This document shows, one piece after another, positions 49,424 through 61,639 of a stretch of 64,000 bases of DNA. This DNA is from Sphagnum magellanicum (taxonomy: Eukaryota; Streptophyta; Sphagnopsida; Sphagnales; Sphagnaceae): NCBI GenBank assembly GCA_021904315.1, contig CM038922.1:10267347-10331346 (forward strand), written 5' to 3'. The translations under genes and the position numbers were made by a program. Position 1 is the stretch's first letter; each line of letters begins with the position of its first letter. A model generated the notes under the pieces. The model ran no database searches and was not told the DNA's origin. It saw only the letters and a list, made by a program, of their open reading frames with translations.

Positions 49424-49784
49424 GCCACAGTGAACCATCACCCACCAGTGCACCATCAAGGATGGATGATATGTGAAAAGGAAACAGTTTTCTGTTGTGT
49501 GCCCGTTCCCTAGCTAACCGTGGTAGTTAGCTCAGTTGCTTTATTTACTACCTACCGACCAGGTAAGTAGTAAATAACAGCCTCTACCTACTATGTTTAA
49601 ACTATCTACATACCTATTAGTTCCCTATTTTGTTATCTACCTGTCTATATGTTAGACCTACTTCTTACAGAATGGGTTACCAGGATGAAAGTGAGTAGTA
49701 ACTCAGTTGAGGATCATCCACGACTGAGTCATAATGGGCATCCAGTGGATGGTGCACTGGTGGGTGCTGGTTCACTGTGGTCAC
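49424..49784. mobile_element. hAT-like MITE, 361 bp
   Basis: The arms CCACAGTGAACCATCACCCA (left) and CCACAGTGAACCAGCACCCA (complement of right) extend to about 30 bp, through CCAGTGCACCATC. The outer 2-4 bases differ in length. The element is flanked by an exact 8-bp duplication, CTTACTGG at 49416-49423 and 49785-49792, the duplication size of hAT elements. It has no coding capacity and carries an internal palindrome (listed separately). Confidence 0.78.
49541..49577. repeat. Hairpin inside the hAT-like MITE
   Basis: TTATTTACTACCTACC and GGTAAGTAGTAAATAA form a 16-bp stem with one mismatch around a five-base GACCA loop. Confidence 0.85.
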
Positions 49785-49794
49785 CTTACTGGAC

Positions 49795-51890
49795 ACTAGT
49801 GCCAACCTAAATCCTCTTCCAGTGTCCCATAAAACCAAGGGGGCAGGCTTTACACAGCCTCAAAATTGCATGCATTTTTGAAAAGTTTTTTGCTATGATA
49901 CCCAACAGGTACTTGCTGGATACCTGCTGGGTATCACTAGAAAAAATGATGGCGGGCTTTTCCAAATGTAATGCCTGTAGAGGTGGGAAATTACATTATT
50001 GAAAAGCTTGCTAACATATTACCCTCAATAAGGGCTGCATGCAACAACACTAAAAGAAAATGGTGCATGTTTTTAGGACAAAAGTCATGGGAATATAAGG
50101 GAAAAATGAAATCACAATGTGAAAATTTCAAATCATTCAGCAAGTTTAATATGGAAACCATCATTATGATTTTATGCATAGTAGCAAACTTAGAAGTAGA
50201 TTATCACTAGGAAGTATTAGTAAAATGTAGGTCCTTAAAAAGTGAATTCAAAATGATATTTACACTGTTTTTCAGTATTGTGTATTTTTTTAAAAATGCA
50301 CATTGTAAAAGTAAGTTAAAAGTAAAGTTTTCAAACTACAAATAACTTTTGCAAAGTACAAATGAAATAGATTCTAACAAATAAAAAATAAAACAAAATT
50401 TTGACTTGTACCACAAAATATAATCATCTCAATATCCTAACCGAATATATACATATTCAATTAAATATTTTATGTTAAACTCTAGTCAAACTTATATTTT
50501 TTTTATCTTTTTTAGATTCTATTTTTGATTTTTTGATTCATTTTTAAAAAAAAATTGAAAGTAATTTTTCATGAAATTAATGTAAGTTAATGTTTGTCTT
50601 TTTGTTGTATTTCATACTTGATAAAATTTAAGACATTCATTTTTTGGGTATATTTTATTATGCTTTCATCCATTAATGTTATAGGTCTTTAATATGTTTA
50701 TATGAATTTTCAAAAATATATTAGAAAAAAATGTGATATGATTTGGAATGAATCTAATGAAAATATAACATTAAAAAATTTATTAAACATTATAACTAAT
50801 GTTTTAAAAATATTTATAAAAAATTCTGAGAGATTTCTTAAACACACTGTATATTAAATAAATATTTTAAACATATGTTTACAGAATAATATAATGTGAC
50901 ATCTTTTAAAATGAGGAAAAAACAGTAATGCTTGAAAATGAAGTATTTCAAAATAAACACTCACGAAACTGATAAGGTTTGTTCTTGTTAGTGTGGACAC
51001 ACCCACACCATGAATCATCATATTGATTTTGAATCAATATGTGTCAAAAAATTTAGTGATTTGGTGAATTAAACTGCTAAGTTTACTTATAATAGTACCT
51101 TGGGAGCTTCAACACACGTTTGTCGAATAATGAATTACATTTGAAAATCTCATTTCGACAAATAAAATATTCTTGAAGATGCAATATTTCTTTCACAATT
51201 TTTTTTATTTGACAAAGTTTTTGAAAAATTTAACGTTTTTGCAAAATTAATTTAATTAGTGTGGAAGCTGCAAAGGTAGTACAGTAATTAGGACCTCAAT
51301 AGCTAGGTGCCCATGATCGTGGAGTGGGTATAATAAGTGGTGGGTGTCAGTGTAGGCGAAAATGTTCGATGATAATGCTCGATGATCCCTCATAGGATAG
51401 CTGCAGGTGGGTTTGCCTGAAAGTGATAGTTTTCAGGTTTTGTTTAGACATCTGGATATACATTTTCTATGTCTAGATGATCTAATTTAGATGATCAGAT
51501 TAAATTAATGTTCGCCAAATAAATTTGCCTTCACCTATCTAGCGGCTATTTATGGCAACTGAATTGTAAAAAGATTCAGTTTACTAATTTGATTCTCTTG
51601 TAATCAATATTTTCTTTTGTTTCAATTTTCTCTTGGAGTGTCATTAGCAAGCACCCCAAGAGAGATTTAGCAATAAATGCTAACCTCTTATTAGAACTTG
51701 TCCAAAAAAAAAATCCTTTACAGTCTGACTCCATTAGGAATCAGCAAGAGAGTTTTATTTTGGGGGCCCATTTGGCGAATTTTTCCTCAAAAGAAGGCCT
51801 ATGAAATATTACTTTTCATCAAATAAGTTGCCATGTTTCTACACATTGTTTAAGCAAGTAGCTAGGATATAAAACGATTTTAATAAATAT
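49795..51890. other. AT-rich spacer with few landmarks
   Basis: No gene is seen. A TCTCTTGGAGTG / CACCCCAAGAGA inverted pair with one mismatch lies at about 51628-51664. GGGGGCCCATTTGGCG near 51762 resembles a PIF-type MITE end, but no partner end was found. Confidence 0.4.
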
Positions 51891-51899
51891 CTGCTTTTA

Positions 51900-52015
51900 T
51901 AGCTCATCTATAGCCAAACGTGGCTAAATTTTCTTGTGGATGCTCGCCAGTGTGGCAACATCACAAAATTGAAAAAGCAAAAACACTGGCCATCCAAGAA
52001 TAAACATGTAGTGAA
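51900..52015. repeat. Short dispersed repeat, related copy at about 58.61-58.70 kb
   Basis: TATAGCCAAACGTGGCTAAATTT followed by GGATG(C)T(C/A)GCC and ACATCACAAAATTGA also occurs near 58611-58690 in the same order. The pair suggests a MITE family. Confidence 0.5.
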
Positions 52016-52156
52016 AATGACTCCAAAAGTCTCCGTTTTGGGGTGATTTTTTATTTTAAGAAAAAGAATATTGTGACAGAATATTTCACTTTTTCAAAAG
52101 AGAATTCACACCAAAAAGAAAACGCTTCTTCTAATGGGTAATATAATTTATATGAG

Positions 52157-52200
52157 CTATATATATATATATATATAGACACACACACACACACACACAT
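52157..52200. repeat. (TA)n followed by (CA)n microsatellite
   Basis: Nine or so TA steps run directly into about ten AC steps. Confidence 0.95.
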
Positions 52201-52559
52201 ATAAAATGCAGACCCGATCCGTAGTCTACACAAGTACTGATCAACTGCACGCAACATATTTATATATGAATTTCAGGTAACTTGCAGTAGCAGCAGCTAC
52301 CTGTAACTTTTGCGTGTGGATTGTATAGTCCGTACCCACCGCGCGTCGTAGACCAGACTTTCACGGGAGTTGGCAAAACATGGGATTTTTCTTTCTTTTT
52401 TTTTTTTTTTTCCTGGTTTCTCACGTAAGAGCAAATCATTGGTGCTTGGCTTTTCAATTTGGCAGCTTCCTATTATCACTAGTAGTGTTACCTATAATAA
52501 CTTGTGTTACAAGCTTATAAGTTTTTTGGGTCATACATATTACGCCAGTGACTGATCAT

Positions 52560-55500
52560 CATGACCACGTCCAGTAGTACTGGCAAGTGCAAAAATTAGA
52601 ACTTTGTTACACGGTAACTCCAGCTAATTGTGTACATTGCAATCTTTCAAGGGAACTAGCTAGCTAGACTAGATGTGCAGAAGATTAGCAATTGTACACA
52701 TCTGAAGTGGCTGCAACGTCTGTAACTAATTAAGACTGTTGATTTATATATTATCTCTGTATAACTTAATTGTATTAAGCTGGAAACGTCATCTGTGATA
52801 TATAGACTTTGCTTATATTTCCTAGAGCTATGATATTTTTGGGCCCCCATTTAATCCTAGATTGCAGAAAAACAATTCTGTGTTTGTAGGACAACAAACT
52901 TGTTTCAGTGCATTTCCAGCGATAGCTATGCATTGCATGTGCAGCTGGTATCTTACAAATGTGAAGGTAAAATTGAGGCTGCATCAACAGAATTAGCAGG
53001 AAGATGTGATTGATCCAGTTACATTGTCAGATCCATCTGCCAAACTGCGGCTAGCTAGTTAGACATGAGTGCCACTAGACGCCGACTTAATAAAAAATCA
53101 GTGCCGATGAAGGAATTCACATATCCATGATGCAGCACGCTTCTAATCATCACTGCAAACGTCATGTGGCTCATGTCAGCATGAGTAAGCACTGGAGAAA
53201 GCTCATGATCTCTAGCTATGATGTTTGAAGTTGTATACGGTTTTTGTGAATTATTATACCTTCCCCGCGTGCAGTGACAGGTTGATGTTTCAAGATACAT
53301 ATATTCGAGTACAAACACCCATGGATCTAACACTGTTGCGAGTAACGCGGACAACAAATTACTGGAGTGCCCACCCAAAAATCTCCAGGGCTGATCCGTT
53401 ACATGTATCTATATATATATATAAGTTTGTAATAATCTCCTGAAAGCCAAGGGCGCACAACTATACAAAAGTCTACTTCCTGAGTTTTTACGAAATCCCA
53501 TTTCGCAAGCTGGCAACGCAAAGAGAATGCCGTTATGTGATTAGCTCTAGAGTACTTAATGGGCATGGCTCTAACAAGGAAACTTGAGAGTCTGCAATAA
53601 CTAACATCCTAATGCTCTGCAACAAGCTGCTTCATTTCATTGTAACAGCTTGACCCTGGACAATAGCCATAGAAGCTGCCAGATACAGAGAGGATATAGG
53701 GATTAGGACCTCGTGCTGCACACTGAAATTCAATTCTTTAAGACTGCGGAGAAATCACGGTAACACTTTTGAGCTGGGTATCTGTTGTGTCAGAATTCTA
53801 TCCCTGAGTTGATAAGAGTTCCCAGTGCACAACACGTATAACTGCAGATATCAACAACAATTCCAAAGAAAGTTATTTGATTAACATTATCGAGAACGTC
53901 GTGAGTTAGCAGAGAATAATTCTTCAGGAGATTCAAGTTAAGCTTCCCAAATTCAGATAACTACATGATTATCGATGGCTGCAGCTTCCCTTAGCAGTAT
54001 TTATCCCAAGATGATCATCTAGAACAATAGTACTGCAACTTCAATGCGAAGAAGAAGTTCTGATCTGCAAGCCCTCAGGGGCAGCGTGCTAATTAGTACA
54101 CCAACAACCCTGATTTTTTCATGGATCAACAATCTGAAAATTGAACGAGCAGGGAGCGTGAACAATAACAAAAGCGCTGCAGACACAGATCTCCATACCA
54201 CAGACCAATATATATCTATCTACCAGCTGAATGCCTTGCTACAAGTCTTGCATCTCATTTGAACCAACCTACATGTTATAAGCCGAGGCATGCGCATATA
54301 TATGTATGTGGGAAAGTAGAATTCGTGTTTAAAAAATGACCCAGGCAATTGCCCCAGGTTGTTGTAATCTCCAACTGGTGGATGCAGCAGGTCATAGCTG
54401 CCTGTCTGCCACTTTGTGCTGGAGTTCCGGTGATGAGTTTAGCTACCAAAAAGTCTACAGAAACAACAAGCTGGCCATTCCTTCTTCATCACAATCATTT
54501 TGCTTGCAAGTACTTAGAATCCTATCTTACACTGATCCGGCAATTCCAGCTCTATACCTTCCTGAATTTCATACGTCTCGACACAATCCGGGAAGCGGAA
54601 ACAGCTATCCAAAGTACATACATTCGCTCTGATTGGGTTTGCGCAACTAGTCACAACATGATTGCTAAGGGAAGCAGGAAACAAACAAGTTCCAAATAGC
54701 AAATCGAAAAATTCTACAATCCTGCTGCACAATTATATGCTCTCGAGAGCCCTACAAGTTCATTCGAAACCCGCATGAGAATCATTCCCGTACCTTGTCC
54801 ATGAGCTGGCCAGCTTATCTTAATCTGAGCAGGGAGGCGACAGAAGTGGCTTGCTTTACGGATCAGTAGAGCAGGAAGAAGCATACAAAATGTGAAGTGT
54901 TCATGCAGGAGCTGGTCATGCAGCGAGCGCCCCATGTGTCGAAGATGCAGATCCTGCAGCGGTGATCTGTAGCACCCTGACGAGAGCTGGTATTGAGAAT
55001 TATCCCTAGCTGCTGCTGCACTCGAGTCTTTCCTATCATGAGCTCTCGGATTTATAGCAGTTGCCGCAGGAGCACTAGATGAAAGGTAACAGCTGTCCTA
55101 GTTGACAAGCAAGCCAAAGCTAGATCTCAAAACGGAAATGGCTTGAAGATCCGCTAGTTACATTTGGAAGGATTTTGTTCGGTCGAACCGAAGAGCCATA
55201 ACGTCATGTGATCAGTACCATAAAGCAACTTATGCTTCTCCACATACTCATGATCGAGACAGCCATGTCCTAGCCATTCCTTGATTGCACCAGCTGCTCT
55301 CGCGCTTCTCGTGAGCCTGACGGTCCCGGATGTAGATTACGAGGAGCTCGAGATCCTTGGTCGATTCCCTGCACCCATTCAACTATAGCTGAAACATTAC
55401 ACTAGTACCGATCATGTGTTCCATGTGATCAATTCCTTGGGAGAGAGTCCTAGCCTTTCCCCCAATATTTTTCTGCCCTCTCTGGATGTTCCTAGCTGCC

Positions 55501-56028
55501 TTCGCAATCTCCAACCCACGAACTCATTCCCTATATTCTCCCATAGGTAAGCCACCATATTGAGAAAGGAAAACTTTGGGAACCTCCTCAGAAACGATAA
55601 GTCCAGAGCTCTAGAGATCTTTTGTTGCTATCTTTTGTCTAACCCCCTAAGAGGATCGTATCTAAGCTTCTTTTCCGTAGACATCTGTGTGCTCAGCTGA
55701 TCTATGCAGAACTACCCATGCAAGGGCCTTAAATAAGCTGGATGTTGCTAGAACTCGATATCTGCAAATGCAGGGAAGAACCACACGAGCCTCTGGACAA
55801 AAATTAGTATCTACTTTGTGTCCGAGTCAAGAACCTGAAGTAACCGATTGATAATCTTTCAGGCTGCATCATCATCTGTTTGTTGATACTAAACCCAATT
55901 CCCAGCTGAAACAAGATTCTCTACACATTTGTGGAAGCAAAGATCCGCTTCCAGCACTGTACATGACATTTAAAGCAAGAGGGTTGTTCTTGTTACCCAT
56001 TGAAAGCTGTTCGTGGTAGATGGATCGA
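52560..56028. other. Non-repetitive, gene-free flank downstream of the LBD gene
   Basis: Composition is clearly less AT-rich than the spacers to the left, and CTAGCTAG/AGCTGC words are frequent. No tandem repeat or transposon end is seen. Short frames (53055-53378, 54336-54699 and others) overlap on both strands and show no family signature. It could hold the LBD 3' UTR, a non-coding transcript or regulatory DNA; the sequence does not decide. Confidence 0.4.
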
Positions 56029-56739
56029 TCATGGAGCCGGAGAAATGTGTCCTCCTGCACTACCACTTCCATTGCCGCTGTGATCGCCTCCTCCTGTTCG
56101 ACTTGATGGATACGACGGTCCTAAAGGACCCAGAGCTCCAGTCAATCCGAGCGCAGCCAAACCAGCCTCGTAAGAGCCTCCTCCAACTCTGGCAAGCTCC
56201 ATGATCTGTTCTCTCGTCAGCTGTGGTGGCTCCCTTGCAAGATCTATGAGCTGCTCTCTCGTCAACAACTGTTCACGACCTGCAGATTGGTTTCCACCAG
56301 CTGATAATCCCATTCCAATGCCCAAGGAAGAAGCTGAAGAAGGCCCAGCAGCTCCAGCTTGTGCAGCCCCGGCGGGAGGTCCCACCACCATCCCGGCCCC
56401 AGCATACCTGGCCAAATCTGAATGCGCGATTGCTAGCTCGTTTTGCAATTGGGCAACCTGCCTTTGCAACAGAGATATAGCTCCCACACATCCGTACACG
56501 GGGTCTTTCACTCGTGCATCTGCCTCGTATGCCAGAGAATTCACGGCATCTTCTCGTTTATGCGGAGGCAGTTCGTTGAGTAGCTTGGTGATGTTGCTAG
56601 CTCCAAAAATCTTGTGAACATTGGCAAATTTATGCGGTTGGTCGGGTGGAAAGTAAGGCGCAAACACGCATTCTGTTGTGCACTTTCTTCTCAAAAACTT
56701 GCATGCTGCACAGGGACTAGAGCTCGAAGACGACGCCAT
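56029..56739 (-). CDS. LOB-domain (LBD/ASL) class I transcription factor, 236 aa, intronless
   Basis: The N-terminal LOB domain is complete. The zinc-binding C block is C10-x2-C13-x6-C20-x3-C24 (CAACKFLRRKCTTEC). The GAS block runs from about F38 (FANVHKIFGASNITKLL) to the invariant DP(V)YG near 79-83. The zipper-like L91-x6-L98-x3-L102-x6-L109 is intact, which places it in class I. LBD proteins are plant-specific nuclear DNA-binding factors that act in organ boundaries, lateral organs and branching. After the domain comes a Gly/Ala/Pro-rich linker, then two copies of LTREQ(L/I)(I/M)(D/E)LAR at about 159-169 and 174-184, and a Gly/Ser-rich tail. I cannot assign an orthologue. The start has CCGGTATGG context. 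Many class I genes carry an intron within or just after the LOB domain; this reading frame is uninterrupted. Confidence 0.95.
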   Translation of the reverse strand: MASSSSSSPCAACKFLRRKCTTECVFAPYFPPDQPHKFANVHKIFGASNITKLLNELPPHKREDAVNSLAYEADARVKDPVYGCVGAISLLQRQVAQLQNELAIAHSDLARYAGAGMVVGPPAGAAQAGAAGPSSASSLGIGMGLSAGGNQSAGREQLLTREQLIDLAREPPQLTREQIMELARVGGGSYEAGLAALGLTGALGPLGPSYPSSRTGGGDHSGNGSGSAGGHISPAP

Positions 56740-56742
56740 ACC

Positions 56743-56754
56743 GGGGGGGGGGGG
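56743..56754 (-). repeat. 12-nt C-run in the LBD 5' leader
   Basis: On the gene's strand an uninterrupted run of twelve C residues ends four bases before the start codon. Runs this long are prone to length error in sequencing and could influence scanning. Confidence 0.8.
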
Positions 56755-58330
56755 AGGGGAGAGACCGTGTACTACCAGTAGTCAACGAATACAGAAAACT
56801 ACTGTTCTAGAAACTACACAAATCCCGTGCAGCAGAAAAGATTTCCTTTTCCCGAAAAACGCCGTTTTGCCATCTTGTTACAAACATCAAAAAAATTCCT
56901 CGGGACTTCCTCAATCCACAGATCCAGTCCTCTGAAGCTCCAACTGCTCTCCTCCCAAGACTCGTACATGCACGATGTAGCGGATCTACATGAGAAAACC
57001 CAGGTTATAAGAAGATCCCCAGCGGGGTGATTTGAAACCAGACATGATCCCCGGGGAAACTAAACCACCACCACCCTGGAAGCTGGTCAGTTCCACAAAG
57101 AATATCCAGAATCCTTGCTTCAACTCCTCCGAACGTCTGGCATGAATGATCCTGCTGCAAAACTGCACAAAGATCGTGCAGGAAGCTGTCAGATCACTCA
57201 TCCAGCGCTGGAACACTCACAGACCAGAAACCATGAAAGAATGCTGCAAGCTTAATTACGCTAGACTCGAGAGCCAGCCCTGCACTGCACGATCTGTAGC
57301 TATAGAAGAACACAGGAGAAGAAGAACCTTGGTACAACCGGCCCGTGGTGCGTACCGGGCCATGCGTGATCATGTCTGTTTGCTCACGCCACCACTAGTA
57401 CGACAGTACCCGACTACAAACAAGGCCCGTGTTTTGCTGCTAAAGCAACGCAGCAGGCAGGCAGGTCACAAACCCTGCTGACTGTCTGAGAGAGAGAGAG
57501 AGAAATATCATAAGCGCAGCAGCAGGTAACCTCAAACCCTGACCTTGCAAACATGAAATCCACAACGACGATAAACGCGTGTGAGCAGATCCGTGTCCGC
57601 GAGTCCGACCCGCCGCTCAAATCTCTGCATCAGACTTGCCAATTAACGCGGCACCACTGACTGTAGAAAGCAACACCGTCAGTGCTCAGGAACGTCGATG
57701 GTTACTGCAATAAACCAACCAACCAACCAACCAACCAGCCGTTAGACTAAATCCTGCAAGCCATGTTTCTATTTGCTACAATTCCCCGAACAAAACCTCC
57801 GCAAGAGAAGCAGCGAGCGCCCGGGGCACAACAAATAAAAAAATGAAGCCCTTGATCCACCACTACTTCTTCTCCCCCACCCAGAGACACACATACACAA
57901 CAAACAAATCACAAAATCGCTTTTAACTGTCGAATCGGAAAATCCTCATCATCATCACTAACCTGGGTTGGGTTTTCTTTTCATGATGGGAATCCAAAAC
58001 CCCACATGGAGCAGGCGACTTTAGTTGGCGGCCCCAGGGCAGGGCAAGCAACCGAAGCGAGAATGCAGGAGGTGCTCGCCGCGATCACGCTGAATCCCTA
58101 TCTCTCGCTTACCAGGAAGAAGGGAAAAAACAGCCCCCGCGCACCCACTCACCCACCCACCCACCTTCCCTAAAAAGTCTCCTCCTTTTCGCGTCTTTCC
58201 CGTATGGATATTATGGGGTTGTCCTTCGCTCTCTTTCTTTGTTGACCTTTTAACCCACCACTCTCTCCCACTCCTACTCAGAATTTCTTTTTTCCCAAGC
58301 AAAACAATTCAATTCCCTGCTACTGCAACT
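56755..58330 (-). promoter_or_regulatory. Upstream region of the LBD gene
   Basis: About 1.6 kb of mixed composition without a gene in another frame. It contains a GA-run (57488-57502) and a CCAA-type tetranucleotide run (about 57715-57740). On the + strand a C/T-rich stretch (58110-58300) gives a purine-rich leader on the gene's strand. It probably holds the long 5' UTR and promoter; a 5' UTR intron is possible. No TATA box is certain. Confidence 0.35.
57715..57740. repeat. (CCAA)n tetranucleotide repeat
   Basis: About six consecutive AACC units. Confidence 0.9.
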
Positions 58331-58610
58331 AGCTTTAACACCTACCCACCTGACTCCATAAATTCCCTTCCTTTCCTTCCGTGGCGCCCGGGATTCCATC
58401 CCCAGCAATGATTTTTGGACCTGAAAATTATGATTTCGACCTTTTAAAAGGACTTTTCATGGAATAAATGGCTCACATTCTACATGTTTTGAAAAAAAAA
58501 ATTAATTTAAAATATAGCCAGATTTTTATGATAAGTTCCAGTTGGTTAGCGAAGAAAATAGATGAAATCATTTTTAAAAAAAAGCTTTCATTGAATCTGC
58601 TATATTGCCA

Positions 58611-58700
58611 AATTTAAATAGCCAAATTTGGCTTTTACTTTTGGATGGTAGCCGCTTTGGTTGGCTACATCACAAAATTGACCCCAAAACAATACTGTTT
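58611..58700. repeat. Short dispersed repeat, relative of 51.90-52.01 kb
   Basis: Contains ATAGCCAAATTTGGCTTTT, then GGATGGTAGCC, then ACATCACAAAATTGA, matching the order at 51.9 kb. Confidence 0.5.
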
Positions 58701-59020
58701 CCCCAACTTACACCGAAAACCGGGCGCTTGGCCCAATAGCACAATCACCAATAAAACCTCTCGTCCCAATTGCTCTGTGATTGCAGCGTACCTCGGGGAC
58801 CGCGTGGCATCAGTGAAGCGTGCGGCGGTGCCTGAGATGTGTTTTTTTTAGTTGGGGCCCGGGGGGTCAGGGTGGGCGAGGGGGTGTCTTTTTTCTGCTG
58901 TGCAGTTTTGCACCGGAGACGAAGCCGCACGGGCGTGCGGCGAGACACCCGCACATCTAGTAACCCACCCGTCTGCTTGCTCGCCACTTTACGCATACAC
59001 GTTGCCCAGCCGCTTTACCC

Positions 59021-59060
59021 GCCGCCCGCCCGCCCGCCTGCCTGCCCGCCTGCCCAGAGA
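59021..59060. repeat. GC-rich CCCG/CCTG microsatellite
   Basis: Repeated CCCG, CCTG and CGCC tetranucleotides within a GC-rich patch (58.78-59.07 kb). Open frames over it are composition artefacts. Confidence 0.8.
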
Positions 59061-59069
59061 CCCGGTAAG

Positions 59070-61635
59070 TAGTCACTACCTGCATGTCTGTCTGTGATCA
59101 CTCATCATTTTTGCCGAGACTGTAGTGCGTGCTGCAGTCTGCTCAAACAAAAAATGCCAACTGCAAAGTCTGTGGGCTTTTTCCAAAACCTTCCAAAACC
59201 CAGTGACAAATTTAAGTAATCGCCAGTGTTTGTTTTTTAGTCATTCAATAATTTATCGGCTTTGGTCCTTCCCAGCTACAGAAACTATGATGCAGACTTC
59301 ATTTGGTGTCGCATTTTGAGGAATGTCCATCAGGTGTTTATATTTTTTCCAATGAATGAACTTTTGTGTTCAGGGTTATTTTGGGGAACTTTATGGGACA
59401 TTTTATAATTTTAAACTCTTGTCAGTTTGAACTAGTGTTGGCCAGTTTCAGGTTTTTCGAACGAGTCTGACTCTGAATCCATGTCTAAGAACTCCATCCC
59501 CCAGTGGGTTTACCTGGAACTTGCCAAGAACTGGACCTGGTGAGTTTACATGAACCCAAACCTAAGGGGTCTCGAGAATTTCTTACAAGGTCCAGGTCAG
59601 AGGGTTAGGTAAGGTTTAGGAACCTAGTTTAGATAGTGTTTAGGGTTTTTAGGTTTTATGGTCTTATGTTTAAGTTTTAGGGTTCTAGGTACCTAGTCTT
59701 AAGCTTAATACATAAGGGCATCTCCAATGATAGCACTAAAATAATTTTTGCACAATATGTTGTAACAATCCTTAAGTTGTTCCCTATGTTGGATATATGC
59801 TCAAATAAGGTCCATGTGGTGGAGACCATTGTTGGCTAACCATTCCTTATGTTGTTTTTTATTGTTGCTTTTGGGAACATGATGTGAACATTTTGGAAAC
59901 TTTGGGAACCCATTGAGAAGTCAAGGGAATACAATAAGAACACCATAAAAACATTTTGGGTACTTGGTGAGAACACTATAAAAAACACCCAAAATAATAA
60001 TAATAATAATAGTTTTAAAATCAACTTTCAAATCCTCCTAAAAAGTTGAAATTGGTCCCACCTAAATCTGAAACCAAAGATTCTTATAAAAGTTGGACAT
60101 GTTGAACCAAGAACTATTGGTCAAACAAATTTGACTCAACCCCAAAATTGACATGTTCTAATTTTTGAAAATATAGACTAAACCCAAACCTTGAGGTCTT
60201 CCATTTTTTTCAGACTCTAAACCAGGACTCAATAGTTATTGTAAAAATCAAGAACCAACCAACACGACTTCGACTTGCCATGAAGGGGCATAGCCATTAT
60301 TAGATGAGCCGCTTGCTATACGTTAGTACATGCAGTGCAATGTACTAGTGCTGAAGAATGATGAAACACCACAAAGTGACAAACCAAGGAAATAAATGGT
60401 CGTGAAGGAAGAAGGGAATAGTTGCTTGTTGAACTTCTTTATATGTGGAGTAAAACAATTCTTGTTTGTTTGTTTGTTTTCTTCGGATCTATTTAGTTTA
60501 ATTATGTTCTTTTCCTGTGTCTGTTTTGATTTGTCCATAAGTAGAATTGACTCGAGATTGGTGCTCAAACTTGAATTATTTGTGTCTAAAGAGGGCTGGG
60601 GGGAACTAAATAGTGACCCAGCACCCACCAAAGCAGGCAAGATTTTATACTCTCCCCATCTCAAAAATGTTGTGTTCTGCTTTGCATTGCAGAACAATTT
60701 GCATTATAAAAAATGCAGAATCAAAGAACCACCAGTATTGGGTATTTCAAAACCCTCCAAGAACCATCAGTTGTTATGGAAGAACTCCTTATTCTTTTAC
60801 TAATTCTATTTCAATTCTCTAATTTTTGTCAAGTGGGAATTAGGGTGGGTCTTTCAAATTTTTGTCAGTTATATGCCTATATACCCAGTCTGACCTCCAA
60901 AAAGTGTTTGGTCCAAATTCAAATAATTGCCCTACTCTGGTATATCACCAACCTAATTCCAACCAGCTTAGGATAGCAGGGTTCTAGTATATGTTTAAAT
61001 AAATTCGTCACCTACATTTGTCCAACCTTATGATGAAAATACACGTGTCACACATGATGTTGTTTTGACCCTGTGAAGTTTGATGGGGTGTTTAGTGTGT
61101 TCCCGAAAGCACCATCACCTAGGATGGCTAGGCTGATCACTGAGCACATAAGGATTCCAAGAGAAATTGCGCACTAAGAGTGATTTTTTTTCTTGTGGGG
61201 TCCAAAGAGGACTTGTGCATTGTGTCTAGGCACATCCATAACCGCTTGAATTGTCTGATTTGATGGAGTGACATGAAGGTTATGCCTCCTCAAAGAAAGG
61301 GGGTTCCATTGGCAAAATAGACACTTCATATCCTTATAAACAAACATTTTGCTCACTCCCAATGAACATTCAAAATTTAACAAGTGGACAAAAATAGACC
61401 TTTGACAAAAATGGATTCATGTGGAAAGTGTGAATTTATTTATGTAAAAATATTCATCTTCCATCAACAAAAGAGATCATTACCACAAAAATGTGTAAGA
61501 ATATTTATAATGATAGGCAATGTGTCATTTGTGTAACCCTAAAGTTTCAAGCAACACCACACTTTTTGCACAACCTCTTGGGTCTAGTGTATTCATGTTT
61601 AATTGCCCAATTCCAATTTAGTTCTTCTTCTTCTC
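59070..61635. other. Spacer without recognised genes
   Basis: Contains degenerate TTTAGGG/TTTTAGG steps (59629-59690), an (AAT)n run (about 59995-60010) and a (GTTT)n run (about 60464-60480). A GGGCATCTCCAATGATAG string near 59716 resembles some plant MITE ends, without a clear partner. Frames at 60323-60976 overlap on both strands and are not recognised. Confidence 0.4.
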
Positions 61636-61639
61636 TTCC

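Noticed and set aside
54336-54732. Candidate small genes on both strands
   Set aside because: Several overlapping frames of similar length, none with a domain, splice support or start context that stands out.
56201-56617. 138-codon + strand frame
   Set aside because: It is the complement of the LBD coding sequence.
58839-59097. Pro/Arg/Cys-rich + strand frames
   Set aside because: They run through a GC-rich tetranucleotide repeat and show composition only.
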